Source: Gigantopelta aegis
Taxonomy: Eukaryota; Mollusca; Gastropoda; Neomphalida; Peltospiridae
Direction of reading: 5' to 3'
DNA length: 64,000 bases
Assembly (NCBI RefSeq): GCF_016097555.1
Contig: NW_024532765.1
Coordinates: 1-64,000 of the forward strand
Both the position numbers and the translations under genes were made by a program. The notes below the pieces were generated by a model. That model did no database searches. It was given only the letters and a program-made list of their open reading frames with translations, and was not told where the DNA came from. Shown piece after piece: positions 1 to 11,677 of this stretch (position 1 is its first letter; every line of letters starts with the position of its first letter).

Positions 1-69
1 ATTTCACAGTCCAACCGTATAGAAAGTAAATTGAAAAACATCAGCTTTTATTTTCAGCGTGGCACCTAC

Positions 70-339
70 TGTATGAATATCATTAATGTTACATATAGCT
101 AACCATCAAGTCATCAGAGTATCATATATCAAAAGCATCACAAATACATATAGGAGTCCAACATGTATCATATCAATATATAATTTCAAAATGTTACATA
201 TAGCCAACACATCAACAGTGAATCATATCCGTAGTATCAATATTATATATAGCAGACCATCATCATGTTATCAGAACATTATTTGAGTGTATCATATCCA
301 TAGTATCAATATTATATACAGCAGACCATCATCATGTTA
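70..339. repeat. Minisatellite, left block
   Basis: Degenerate tandem units of roughly 50-60 bp repeat phrases such as AGTATCAATATTA, CATATAGCCAAC and CAGACCATCATCATG. The same units resume at 4927, so this block and the right block are one array split by the transposon at 340-4926. There is no coding signal. Confidence 0.75.
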
Positions 340-380
340 GGGGTCATTCACAATTGTCAACATTAACATAAGCGTACAAA
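340..380 (+). repeat. Left terminal inverted repeat of the Zator-like element
   Basis: 41 bp matching the reverse complement of 4886-4926 with 4 mismatches. The outermost bases are GGGGTCATTC, preceded by the TTA target copy at 337-339. Confidence 0.85.
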
Positions 381-607
381 CCGTACGCTGGGAGGGAGGG
401 GGTTAACAGCCGCTGTACACTTTTTAGAAATACAAATAAATGTCGATTTATAACTTTCCGAGAAATCTATTTTCCCCCTAATTGTCGTTATTATAAACAG
501 CACCTATTCAGCACCCATTTTAAACACCGATACCTCACAGATAACTATGCCTCACAGCGGGTCTCTTGAAAAAAAGGCGGTAAACTACATAACAAAAAAG
601 AAGAAGA

Positions 608-3600
608 ATGGCGGACAATGTTTACGATCGCCCCGGGGAAAACCTGAAAGCTTTGTCAAAGTTTCTTGTGAATGGAGGGGATGCTATTCATAAAACTCCT
701 AACAATGAATACATGCAGTTTATCAATGCCTTTGTGTTCCTCAATGACAACCTGAAACGTGCCGATGCCGTGACAAAAGGACAGAAAGCGTGGCATGATC
801 GTGAACATGGCCGAGGCGAAGTCGACATTACACTAAAAAACGCCGTCATTAAAATGGAGCAAGTTCGAAACAAGAAGAGAACTATAAAGTCATTCTTCGC
901 AGTTCAACCAAAGGTAAATATTGGCCTAATATTAATGGCTATCGTTATTTAATAACTGGTCTGATATTACTGCGTGTACAATCAAAAAGCGTGGTACACA
1001 AAAATTTCCAAAAGTCAAACATAAATGGGGAATTAATTTATTTAAATAAAACTCAAATGCTATATATTCTCTCAAAAGACATTCTATACAATGTTTAAAT
1101 ATTTTAAAGTGGCATAATCATTTTTATTTTACAGTAAAAATTATGCTAGTGAAAAAAGATCACATGGAATTTATGTGTTAAAGGGGCAATATCACTGTTT
1201 TTTGAATTTTTTATTTTTTTGCATGGCAGACACTTTTTTTGTGGATTGATTAATTTTTTGTTGTTAATCACAAACAAATGCAAAAAAAAGCAGAATGCAG
1301 GCGCTAAATGTATATCAATGTATGTAGTGCCTTTCGCAGTTAACAAGTCGATTGTTGGTTCTGTTCTTTGTGGCGTTTGCCGAATTTTCTCCAGTAATTT
1401 CCATAAATGCTAATTAATACCTTCATTTTAATATAGAGATAATACATTACTTTAAAAAAAAAATATCAAATTCTAAATACTTTTTCATTTCATTGCAAAT
1501 ATTTAATTGTTTTGCTTCAACTTTGTTACTGAAATATTACGGTTAGTACCGACTGTATAGTTTGGAACTTTTTGGAAATTTACTAAAAAATAGATTTATA
1601 GGGCCTGAAATGTTTTGCTTAAATTTGATTGTCAAATGTTTATTTTTCTTTATAGAAAACAACTGTTAAACAAGATACAGATGTTGCTGACAAACCAAAG
1701 CAAGAACCTGTTCAGGTGTGTGTGGAACTGCAGGAGGTAACACCTGCCTCTGCTGTGGCATGGAAAGACACACGTCAAGCCCATATTTTAGATGGCCAGG
1801 TGAATGCAGTAACATTCTTATGTCAAAAACTTAACGTTCCGGCAACAAAGCTACTAACTGAGGACGTCAAATCTCATCCAGAATTTTTGAGTGTTATCGT
1901 CTGTATCAGCTTCATCAAAGGATTACTTCCCTCTTGTGGCAACATGGCAGAAGCAACAAACCTTTGTTAAAACTGGTTCTGTAATTGTGCAGATACAGCA
2001 AAAAGCAGAGGCACATATCTTCAGAAATTAGCAAGTGAATTGCAAGAACTGTCGTGTATGAAAGTTGCCTCTGGAAATCTAGCCATTCAATTGAAATCAT
2101 GCCAGGAAAAACTCAGTAAGATGCTAGAAATGTTACCTATCCTCTTCGACACAAAATCTACATTGGAGGATGCGATTACCAGTCTGAAAGGTAGGGTACG
2201 TGCTCAGAATGCTCGTAAATTTAATAGGCTCACTGGGAATTCAGAGTATAAATTCATTGCAGGGAATTCGCTTGGATTGAGCTGGGAAAAAGCAAAGGAG
2301 AAACTGGCAGAGATTGAAGCAGAGGGTGACAATAGCTATTTTGTCCCTTTGAATGCCATGCAACTACGTGCATTTCCTGACATCAAAGACATGTGTCATC
2401 GTTCTGGAATGCAAGGAATACCTGGAAGTGTACTTCTTGAGCAGTTTGAACTGACAGATGACGATCTGAAACAAGCGATATGTGTTCTTGTAGATATATA
2501 TCCTTTGCTTTGCATTGAAAAATCGGGTCACTTTGTACTAGTGGACTATATGGAGCTTGTGTTTCGGCCCGATATTGTGCATGATCTTCTCACCCTAGAT
2601 TCCACATTCCAGGCAGATATTGCAACATGCACTCCAGTATTGCAAAATACCTGTAAGTCAAATGATGGGATTTTCTTCTATCAGAAACCAGGTCCAATAT
2701 CACTACAGGAGAGATTCCCAGAACTTCTTGAAGTGATAATGAACTTTGTTCGTCTTCATGGTTTTGGTGCCCATATACGAAGACGCACTGGGACAGCAAC
2801 CTCCTGTGGAGTTCATTTAAAAGATATTAGACATCATGCACTACAGAATGTGGTGGGTTTGGATGCAATATCCCTCACCAAAATTTATTATTTGATGAAG
2901 CCAGCTAAGGCCAACTCACGAGAAGCTGCGCGGCACAAGGATGCTCTTGACATTCGAGTAGGGACAAAGCTGTGTGATGTGAGCAAAGACAATCCAAGTG
3001 CACATGAATACTTTGCAACAGTATCAAATGTCAGGCAAATGTGTGCTATTTATCCGGATGAATGTGTGGCATTTTCTTGTGACAGTAAAGCAAAGATACA
3101 CATTGGTGGACAGGCTGTTTCAAGATACCATCAACTTAGCACGTTTTTCCCCAAGTGATGATAAACCGCATTATGCTGATCATGATTTCCCAGTTCCAGG
3201 ATACTTGATAGAGCCTGATGGCTACCTGCTGCTCCAATCAAAGGATGTACCAGCCAATACACAAAGGACACGTGTGGCAGAGATGTGGTTGATGTTCCTG
3301 CAACTGGCCCCCTGTGGGTGTTTAATCGGTGTGTAAAAAACATGTCTACCACCATAGAAGACCACATAAGTGACCTGGAGGACATAATGAAACAAAACCC
3401 AGATCTCAAAAAGCCTGTCTTGGGTGTTAGTGACAGATGGTGGCCCATTGGATTGGACCCCAAAGTCCAACATAACCCAATACTTCATTGGAAATTGTGG
3501 ATGGAAGGCAATTATGATATGGTAATCTGTAATTGCATGCCAGCAGGTCTCTCCCGCTTCAACCCAATTGAGCACCTTTGGTCACCACTCTCAAAGTTTC

Positions 3601-4741
3601 TGGCTGGTGTGCAACTACCTGGTGAAGTTGAACCCCCAGCTAAACAGAATATCCCAGCAGAGGAAAAATGTGAAAAAGAGCAGGAAGTCTTTACAAATGC
3701 CCTTGAACGATTAAATATGTACTGGGATGGGAAAGTTCATGATGGATTCAGGATAACTTCAAAGGCAGCGACACAGTGTAACAAAAATGGGAGCCACATG
3801 TATGAGAAAGTCAAAGAAATGTTGAATTAAAATTTGCGGGCTATTCGGGAAGATCCAACATTGACAGAAATCATTGAAGATTGGAGATACATTTCCAAAC
3901 ACATGGATAGAAGAAGTGGCTTTATATGCTTCCAGAAGGGCAGCTGTGGAGATTCTACATGTGAATGTATGGTCAATGATATCAAGGCTACAAAAGTGTG
4001 GAAATTACCCAATGGTGAAAAATGGCTGTTCCCACCTATAACTCCAGATCCTCACCATCCAGGGCACTATATGACACTGCACCAGCTGGCACAATCCATT
4101 GTCTTCAGCAGCCCTGACCAACACCTGAATATGAAGAACTTCACGGCTAAAAGTTGCACAAAGTGCAGGTATGTCTTGTTTACTATTGGTTATTATTATC
4201 TCGTTCCAGCAAGTGATCCACAACTGATGTAACTACATGTACGGCCATGGTATGTACTATCCTGTCTGTGGGATATATTTTGTACACTTTTACACCTACA
4301 TGTACATGTAGCTGTCTGTCACAACCACAACTTAAGAAGTAACTGGTCAGGTCATGGACGCAGCAGTTATTTATTGAAACATGGGTAACAATGATTTTAA
4401 TTCATCAAACATAAAATAAGAAAATAATAAATAGAAGAATGTCATATATAACTGAAACACTATTCTTCATATGTTCAATAAAATAAATATAATTATGGCA
4501 TTGTACTTTCAGGTATGTTTTTACCAGCAAGGCTGATGAAGATAGACACATCAAAATAATTCATGGCGGAGTTCGGGCATTGAACATGATAGACAGGACA
4601 GATAAGGCAACCGAAGCTCATGAAAAGATCCACAAGTGCCCGATTTGTAATGAGAAGTATCCCAGAAGATACCAGCTCCTAAAACATCAAAACCAGGACA
4701 ATCACAAGCAAAAGAAAGGAAGACCCAAGAAAATCACTTGA
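608..4741 (+). pseudogene. Degraded Zator/ISAzo13-like transposase with two C2H2 fingers
   Basis: Three exons can be read: 608-913 (102 codons from MADNVYDR, donor AAG|GTAAAT), 1656-4168 (acceptor TTTATAG, donor CAG|GTATGT) and 4513-4741 (acceptor TTTCAG, stop TGA). Together they would code for about 1,000 residues. The catalytic core is in exon 2: FSCDSKAKIHIG near 3080 (first Asp), GVSDRWW near 3425 (second Asp) and RFNPIEHLW near 3560 (Glu), followed by SPLSKFLAG. This order and wording match ISAzo13-type DDE transposases. The C-terminus has two C2H2 zinc fingers, the first split by the last intron, then a basic KKGRPKK AT-hook-like end. Reading frame changes occur in exon 2 near 1900-2040 and 3150-3270, and an in-frame TAA lies at 3828, so the copy is inactive as a gene. 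Confidence 0.72.
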
Positions 4742-4885
4742 ACGTGGCTTCTAGATTATGATAGGACCACTCCAGTGGCTAGTGACATTCTAATATAACT
4801 GCCAATAAAAGATGGACAAAAAAAAATCAACATTTTATTTTGTACACTTATGGGGGGAGGGGGGGGGTCATGAAAAAGTGTACTC

Positions 4886-4926
4886 TTTGTACACTTATGA
4901 TAATGTTGATAATTGTGAATGGCCCC
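4886..4926 (-). repeat. Right terminal inverted repeat of the Zator-like element
   Basis: Reverse complement begins GGGGCCATTC and pairs with 340-380. It is followed by the TTA target copy at 4927-4929. A second, internal stretch of the motif CATAAGTGTACAAA lies just inside this end, which may be a transposase-binding repeat. Confidence 0.85.
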
Positions 4927-5800
4927 TTATCAGAACATTATTTCAGTGTATCACATCAATAGTATCAATATTACATATAGCCAATCACCATCAAGTTACA
5001 GTGAATCACATCAATAGTATCAATATTATATACAGCAGACCACCATAAAGTCATCAGTGAATCACATCAATAGTATCAATATTACATATAGTCAACCACC
5101 ATCAAGTCATCAGTGAATCACATCAATAGTATCAATATTACATATAGCCAACCATCATCAAGTCATCAGTGAATCACATCAATAGTATCAATATTACATA
5201 TAGCCAACCATCATCAAGTCATCAGTGAATCATATCAATATTATATTTAGCAGACCATCATCATGTTATCAGAACACTAGTTCAGTGTATCATATCAATA
5301 TTATATACAGCAGACCATCATCATGTTATCAGAACATTATTTCAGTGTATCACATCAACAGTATCATTATTACATATAGCCAACCATCATCAAGTTATCA
5401 GTGAATCACATCAATAATATCAATATTACGTATAGCCAACCATCATCAAGTCATCAGTGAATCACATCAATAGTATCAATATTACATATAGCCAACAATC
5501 ATCAAGTCATCAGTGAATCACATCAATAGTATCAATATTATATACAACAGCTACACCATCAACATGTTATCAGAACATTATTTCAGTGTATCATATCAAT
5601 ATTATATACAACAGACCATCAACATGCTTTCAGAACACTATTTTTCAGTGTATCATATCAATATTATATACAACAGACCATCACTTAGCCAACCACCATC
5701 AAGTTATCAGTGAATCACATCGATAGTATCAATATTATATACAAGAGGTCATCAACATGTTATCACATTCTGTCCTAGTAGCAATATACAGAAGTCCATG
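4927..5800. repeat. Minisatellite, right block
   Basis: Continuation of the 50-60 bp tandem array seen at 70-339. Units alternate between a CATATAGCCAACCATCATCAAG form and a TATACAGCAGACCATCAT form, each with ATCAGTGAATCACATC. Copies diverge by a few bases, and no spacers of constant length are present. Confidence 0.75.
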
Positions 5801-7327
5801 ATCAATATGCTGTTTTATTGTCCAACTGTGATAAACAGCAAAACCAAAAATGTCATAAGTACATATAAAATATAATCTACAAACATAATGTACATTTAGA
5901 TTATCAGTAACAACTAACCTTCAGAAATAAATGAAGAGTATTAGCATCCCTATACAGTCTGCCATCACTCAGTGTGTTATCAGCACATTAATTATACAGT
6001 TTCGGTGTATCAGTGACACCAGTGTCCACATTAAAACAAAACAAATCCAATATTATCAGATATCCACGCTGATCAGTCATATCGGCAATCAGCAATATTT
6101 ATCCATATATACAGTGTATACAGCCAGTATCAACACAACAGAACAACATAATTGTCCAATGATAACAGAAAGCAATATATCTATCCATATTTTCAGCAGT
6201 TATCAAAACACACATCAGATTATACTTGCAGCTATAAACACCACAGCATACTATGGATACAAATATCAGTTTTAAAAAACCCAAATCCAGTATGTAGTAT
6301 CAATACGAAGTAAACCATGTTCAAAATACACATAATTTTCAGTTTTAATAACACCACAAATCCAGTATATACTCTGGAAATCAATGTATGTCTGATCATG
6401 ATCAATATATTGTACTGACAACAACATATATCAGTTGGTGTCCAATTATCAAAAAGAAAAGCCAAAATTCAGTATATATACAAAAGGTCATGAACGAGTT
6501 ATCAGCAAACACATATCAACTAATCAATATCTATCAGATCAAATTGATTATTCAAATATAGCAAATTAACTCCAATACTATTATAGTAGTTACACACTAC
6601 ACACAGTTTGCAATCAAAATAACATACATGTACCACAAAAAAACACATTTTATAATCTAAAACTAATCAAATTAAATCCATTATTTCAGGAGTGTAATGT
6701 TTTTTAAAAATTATTTTATTATTATAATTTTGTTTTGTTTTCTATATCTACAATAGGTAATTTTTCAATTTAGTATTGGTATGAGCAAATTCATTCCTAA
6801 AAGTAGCAAAATGAATATACAGAAGACCATGGTAAATATGCTGTTTTATTGTCTAACTGTAATAAAAAGCAAATCCCAAAATGCCAGTATTATATACAAA
6901 CAATCACCAATAATATGTCATCAGTTCATAAAAGAATATATAAAGACCAGGACATCTTGTGTCATTTTCAAATTAACAAAAAAAAAAAAAGAAGAAAAAA
7001 AAAAGAAGAAAAAAACCCCCATAACCTAGCTAACTAGTGTTAGTTACCACTCAATATAACATTTAAGTATCAGTTGCAACACTATGGAATAAAGAAGTCC
7101 TTACATCCATATATAGTCAGCCTTCATTCAGTACTATGTTATCAGCACATCAATTATTCAAACAGTTTCAGTATATGAGTGCTGTAAGTGTTAAGATTTA
7201 AAAAAAAAGACAATACAAAATTATCATATTCATCCTGATCAGTACATGTATATGAAATCAACAGATGATACATCAGTATAAGAGTACCAAAAATTATCGT
7301 TATGTACAGGTCATTAATTTACCATGT
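5801..7327. other. AT-rich gene-free stretch
   Basis: AT-rich sequence with scattered remnants of the flanking minisatellite vocabulary (TATCAACA, ATACAGCA, CAGTAT). It includes A-rich runs near 6979-7010. Short open frames here have no recognisable domains and are biased by low complexity. I see no gene. Confidence 0.6.
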
Positions 7328-7900
7328 TATCAACATTTAGCAGCAACAGCTACATGTAGGTTATTATTCATAAACTTCAACTAATGGTTTTAATGGTCAG
7401 CTGGCCATAAGTAACTGTACATTATCAACATTTAGCAGCAACAGCTACATGTAGGTTATTATTCATAAACTTCAACTAACGGTTTTAAAGGTCAGCTGGC
7501 CATAAGTAACTGTATATTATCAACATTTAGCAGCAACAGCTACATGTAGGTTATTATTCATAAACTTCAACTAACGGTTTTAATGGTCAGCTGGCCATAA
7601 GTAACTGTACACTATCAACATTTAGCAGCAACAGCTACATGTAGGTTATTATTCATAAACTTCAACTAACGGTTTTAATGGTCAGCTGGCCATAAGTAAC
7701 TACACTATCAACATTTAGCAGCAACAGCTACATGTAGGTTATTATTCATAAACTTCAACTAATGGTTTTAATGGTCAGCTGGCCATAAGTAACTGTACAC
7801 TATCAACATTTAGCAGCAACAGCTACATGTAGGTTATTATTCATAAACTTCAACTAACGGTTTTAATGGTCAGCTGGCCATAAATAACTGTATACTATCA
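7328..7900. repeat. 95-bp tandem satellite, six copies
   Basis: Six head-to-tail copies of a 95-bp unit, one of them about 2 bp shorter, start at 7328, 7423, 7518, 7613 and onward. Each contains TTAGCAGCAACAGCTACATG, then CTTCAACTAA and GGTCAGCTGGCCATAA. The copies are nearly identical, which implies recent expansion or conversion. No spacers are present, so this is not a CRISPR array. Confidence 0.92.
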
Positions 7901-7927
7901 ACAGTTTTTTTTTTGGTAGTTTTAAAA

Positions 7928-7958
<31 letters not shown>

Positions 7959-7965
7959 TATGCAT
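7901..7965. repeat. Poly-T, poly-A and (AT)n microsatellite
   Basis: A T-run, an A-run and then about 16 AT dinucleotides immediately follow the 95-bp satellite. Confidence 0.9.
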
Positions 7966-9269
7966 CAACAGCTTTATTATACATCAGTATACACCCATTT
8001 GCATGTATGATTCAAATGTAATTCAAAATTACTCCGTCCCTATGTCCTTCAAATCCAATAAGTACTAGCATCATTATACAGCAGACCATCAACACATTAT
8101 CTCAACACAAACTGTCCCAATATTATAGCAAAGGAAAGAAATATGTATCCATATATACAGCAGGTATCAACACAGTTTAACGACAAAAAGTGTCCCATGG
8201 TAAAAGAAACCAACATCTATCCATATATACAGCAGGTACATGTATCAGGTATCAACACATTATTACAACATATGATCCAAAGGTAGCAGAAAGAAAAAAA
8301 TATCTATCCAATATGTACAGCATTATATCAATACACACATCAGATTATACTTGCAGCAATATACAGCATATCATGTTGTAAATACAAACATCAATTTCCA
8401 AGAAAACAAATTCAGTATGTATTGTATCAATGTGTAATAAACCATGGTAAAAAAACCTCTCCACTATAGCTTGTCAAATCATCATTTTCCAGTTTATCAA
8501 CATAAACTCTGTACTATGACATCAACGTATATCTGATCATGATCAACACAATATCAATCATTGACAATTGGTATCAACTTACTGTACTGACAAAAACCGG
8601 AGTCATCTGATGGCCAACTAACAAACAACGCAATCCCAGAATTCAGTATATAAACAAAACATCATCAACTCACATCAAATGAATCAAAATCTAGTTGATC
8701 ATATGAATATCAAAATCTAGTCGATCATATGAATTACTGGAATATAGCAAAACAAATTAAATCCATGCAGTTTATCATCATCTTTATGCCATCAACTATA
8801 CAAACCCCCCCCCTCCAACCTCCCCCCCCCACAAAAAAAAAAAACCAACAACAAAAAACCCAAACCCATCCTAAAGAAACAACAACAAAAAAGCCTCCAA
8901 ATATGAACAAATATAAATAAATACAGCTCTATGCATGATCATGTTATGAATATACAACACCTAGATTATCAACTACATGTAGTTCCAAGAAAACTAAATA
9001 TCCTTATGTATTTACTAATACATCAGGTTATCAACATGTGCACACCGCAAAGAATGTGTCCAACTTCATAACAAAACTACAAAAACAACATAAAAAACAT
9101 CAATATATAGAAGTCTATTGTTATTTAGCTATATACAATGTATAATGAAACAAAAGAAATACAAAATTAGTAGTTATGCAGACCATATCAACACTAGTCA
9201 TTAACAGCAGCATCGATCATTCATCAAACCATCAGTGTTCCACTATGCCCCCAAAATAAAAAAGAGAGA
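7966..9269. other. AT-rich gene-free stretch
   Basis: AT-rich sequence with repeated ATACAGCAGGTATCAACACA-like phrases and a C-rich/A-rich patch near 8806-8900. No gene or structured element is recognised. Confidence 0.55.
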
Positions 9270-9271
9270 GA

Positions 9272-9312
9272 ATAGAATAGAATAGATGTTTAACGACACC
9301 CCAGCACGAAAA
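9272..9312 (+). repeat. SINE-tail fragment, CACCCCAGCACG type
   Basis: A (GAATA)n run leads into TGTTTAACGACACCCCAGCA and then CGAAAAA. The same piece occurs near 10705 and, inverted, at 43620-43695. It looks like the 3' end of a retroposon family with a short tandem tail. Confidence 0.6.
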
Positions 9313-10704
9313 AGAAGAGAGAATTTATTTTTATAAAGCAAAATATCATCAACATTTAGCCCTCCACTGTCTATAACAACTCATCAAGTATCAGTGTGAA
9401 TACTAGTACATGAAGCCATTAATGTGAACATGTGAACCTACAGAACCAGAGTTTAACTGCATCATAAGACCTGCTGCCATAAAAATAAGAAACTACAGCA
9501 GGAAATTATGTCTAATATATAGCAAACATCATTATCATTGTCCAAGAGTATAAACAAAATGCAGCAAATAAAGAATTATCAACATGTTACATTTCCCAAA
9601 ATTTTACAGAATGATAGGAATAAAAGTATACAAAATGTAGTATTTTTATATAATAATGTAAGAAATATGAAGACTAGCTATGTCATAGTTGTGATAACTC
9701 ATAATCAGCATAAATTAATGTACAACAAAGAAAATATACAAAAAAAATTAAATGTTTTTTTTAAATATCAAAAGATCATGTATTTATATAGAAATTAAAA
9801 CAAATTCAATTAAATATTAACTGGTTATCAGAAAGGTTTGAAATGCATGGAAATATATATACAGATACCATATATTACAAATTATACATATTAACAAGTA
9901 TTGACACACCACAATACTACATGTATATTCAAGTACATGTACGTACATTCCGACATTTGTGTCAACAAGACACTTGATCATCTCAACTCACATGTATGTG
10001 TGTACAAGAATCCTGATGTTAGAATCATTCACATTATCACCGACACTAGCAAATTACCAAACCCTTTAAGGTGACATAAATTTATAAAATACTCTAACCT
10101 AAAAATATGTAAAGTTGAAACATAAATCAACTGATTATAATTGTATGCATGTTTATACGAAATCAACAGCAGTATTTGTCTATAAGTATGCAATTGACAA
10201 ATCAAAATATACAGTGCATGTTTATGAGTAACATGCAGAAAGCATGTTTACTAGCCACCACCATTGTATGTCAACTATCTTCTTCATGCATGTACACATG
10301 ACACATAGTTACATGTAAATGTAGAAGCTTACATGTATATCAACAATAACTAAAAGGTCATTATAAACGATCCACTGAATTTGAAGTTAGAAAAACAAAC
10401 ATCTACATCAGAGCATTTTGATATGAATATATTATACATGTACAAACAATACTAGTACACCCAGCTAACTAAAACATACAGCCAGCTTCACTGTATTCTT
10501 TAATAAACCGGCAGCATGCAAGCACCACTTCAGAAAGGTGTACCACTGTCCAAGAAGATTCACTGAAAATAATGAATGAAATAAACATTAAGCTAAGACA
10601 TAATAACCTGAAGCATTTTTAACTAGACGTTTTATCAAGTACATAATAAGAGTATTTATGTAGGTACATGTGACAGCAACTAACATTACACTGAACCTAT
10701 GGAA
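9313..10704. other. AT-rich gene-free stretch
   Basis: AT-rich DNA with many TACATGTA palindromes and degenerate ATCAACA phrases. The short open frame near 9538-9798 is Asn/Lys-rich low complexity and is not supported as a gene. Confidence 0.55.
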
Positions 10705-10790
10705 TGAATGAACGAACGAACGAACGAATGTTTAATGACACCCCAGCACGAAAAAAACATCAGCAATTGGATGTCAAACTATGGTAAAGT
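10705..10790 (+). repeat. SINE-tail fragment with (GAAC)n tract
   Basis: A GAATGAACGAACGAACGAAC tract is followed by TGTTTAATGACACCCCAGCA and a diverged version of ACATCGGCTATTGGGTGTCA. It is the same family as 9272 and 43620. An 82-codon open frame begins in the repeat and is not considered real. Confidence 0.65.
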
Positions 10791-11055
10791 CAAAACATTA
10801 AGTGATGAACAACAATATAAAAATTCAATAGTTGAAGCTATTAACATCGTTAGAATTTCTCTTTATACACAGTGGGTTCCACCTAATCACATACCGGGTA
10901 ATGGAATATTTCGCCTAATTGTTGAAATACCAGTTTCCTATGTGCTGTTTAATTGAAGAGTCTCTGATCAAAATCTGCATATTTGCAAAACAAAACAGCA
11001 GAAAAGCAATTCAAAATGTGTTTAAATTCAACAAAATAAGTTAAGTATGCCTTTA

Positions 11056-11443
11056 TTTCATGTCAAAAGACAGGCTGGTAGGTACTGGGTTCGAATCCCA
11101 GTCGAGGCATGGGATTTTTAATCCAGATACTGACTCCAAACCCTGAGTGAGTGCTCCGCAAGGCTCAATGGGTAGGTGTAAGCCACTTGCACCGACCAGT
11201 GATCCATAACTGGTTCAACAAAGGCCATGGTTTGTGCTATCCTGCCTATGGGAGGCACAGATAAAAGATCCTTGCTGCCTGCCCTAAAAGAGTAGCCTAT
11301 GTGGCGACAGCGGGTTTCCTCTAAAAACCAGTGTCAGAATGACCATATGTTTGACGTCCAATAGCCGATGATAAGATAAAAAATCAATGTGCTCTAGTGG
11401 CATCGTTAAATAAAACAAACTACTTTTTTTTCATGTCAAAAGA
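11056..11443 (+). repeat. SINE insertion with 15-bp target duplication
   Basis: The insert at 11071-11428 is bracketed by perfect copies of TTTCATGTCAAAAGA (11056-11070 and 11429-11443). It opens close to a pol III B box, GGTTCGAATCC at 11088, so the tRNA-derived A-box end is missing. The body includes GGCCATGGTTTGTGCTATCC and CAGCGGGTTTCCTCT. The tail has TGTTTGACGTCCAATAGCCG and ends GTTAAATAAAACAAACTA plus a T run. The long duplication indicates LINE-type target-primed insertion with 5' truncation. Confidence 0.88.
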
Positions 11444-11677
11444 TGTTCTCTCTCTTTATAATTAAGGTTTGTTTTTTCAAGACTTTTCAGAACTCGAGGC
11501 AGCTCTAGTTGTAGTTTAAAATCAATTGTGTAAGCATTGGAACTGCTAATCCACAAAAGAACTTGCTAAGTCGTCCATCTTTGTTGTGTCACGTGACTCA
11601 GCCGGATATTGTAAGCCTGTATTACAGACTGTAGTAATTAATAACTCTTGAATGGTTATATGCTGGTTAATTGTTAC

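Larger units (their letters stand above)
340..4926 (+). mobile_element. Zator/ISAzo13-like DDE DNA transposon
   Basis: A 4,587-bp element has 41-bp terminal inverted repeats (340-380 and 4886-4926) that differ at 4 positions and begin GGGGYCATTCACAATT. Directly outside both ends is TTA, and neighbouring minisatellite units read CATGTTATCAGAAC without interruption. The empty site can therefore be inferred and a 3-bp target duplication supported. The element carries one plus-strand gene of three exons with an ISAzo13-type DDE core. A 3-bp duplication and an ISAzo13/TP36-like catalytic domain are features known for the Zator superfamily; assignment to it is inference. The gene is degraded, so this copy is probably no longer autonomous. 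A short SINE-like phrase near 4238-4277 lies in its second intron. Confidence 0.75.

Noticed and set aside
5513-6275. Ser/Ile/Asn-rich frames of 66-114 codons
   Set aside because: They are translations of the minisatellite and its AT-rich remnants.
7328-7900. CRISPR-like regular repeat
   Set aside because: The 95-bp units are directly adjacent with no variable spacers, in a eukaryotic genome.
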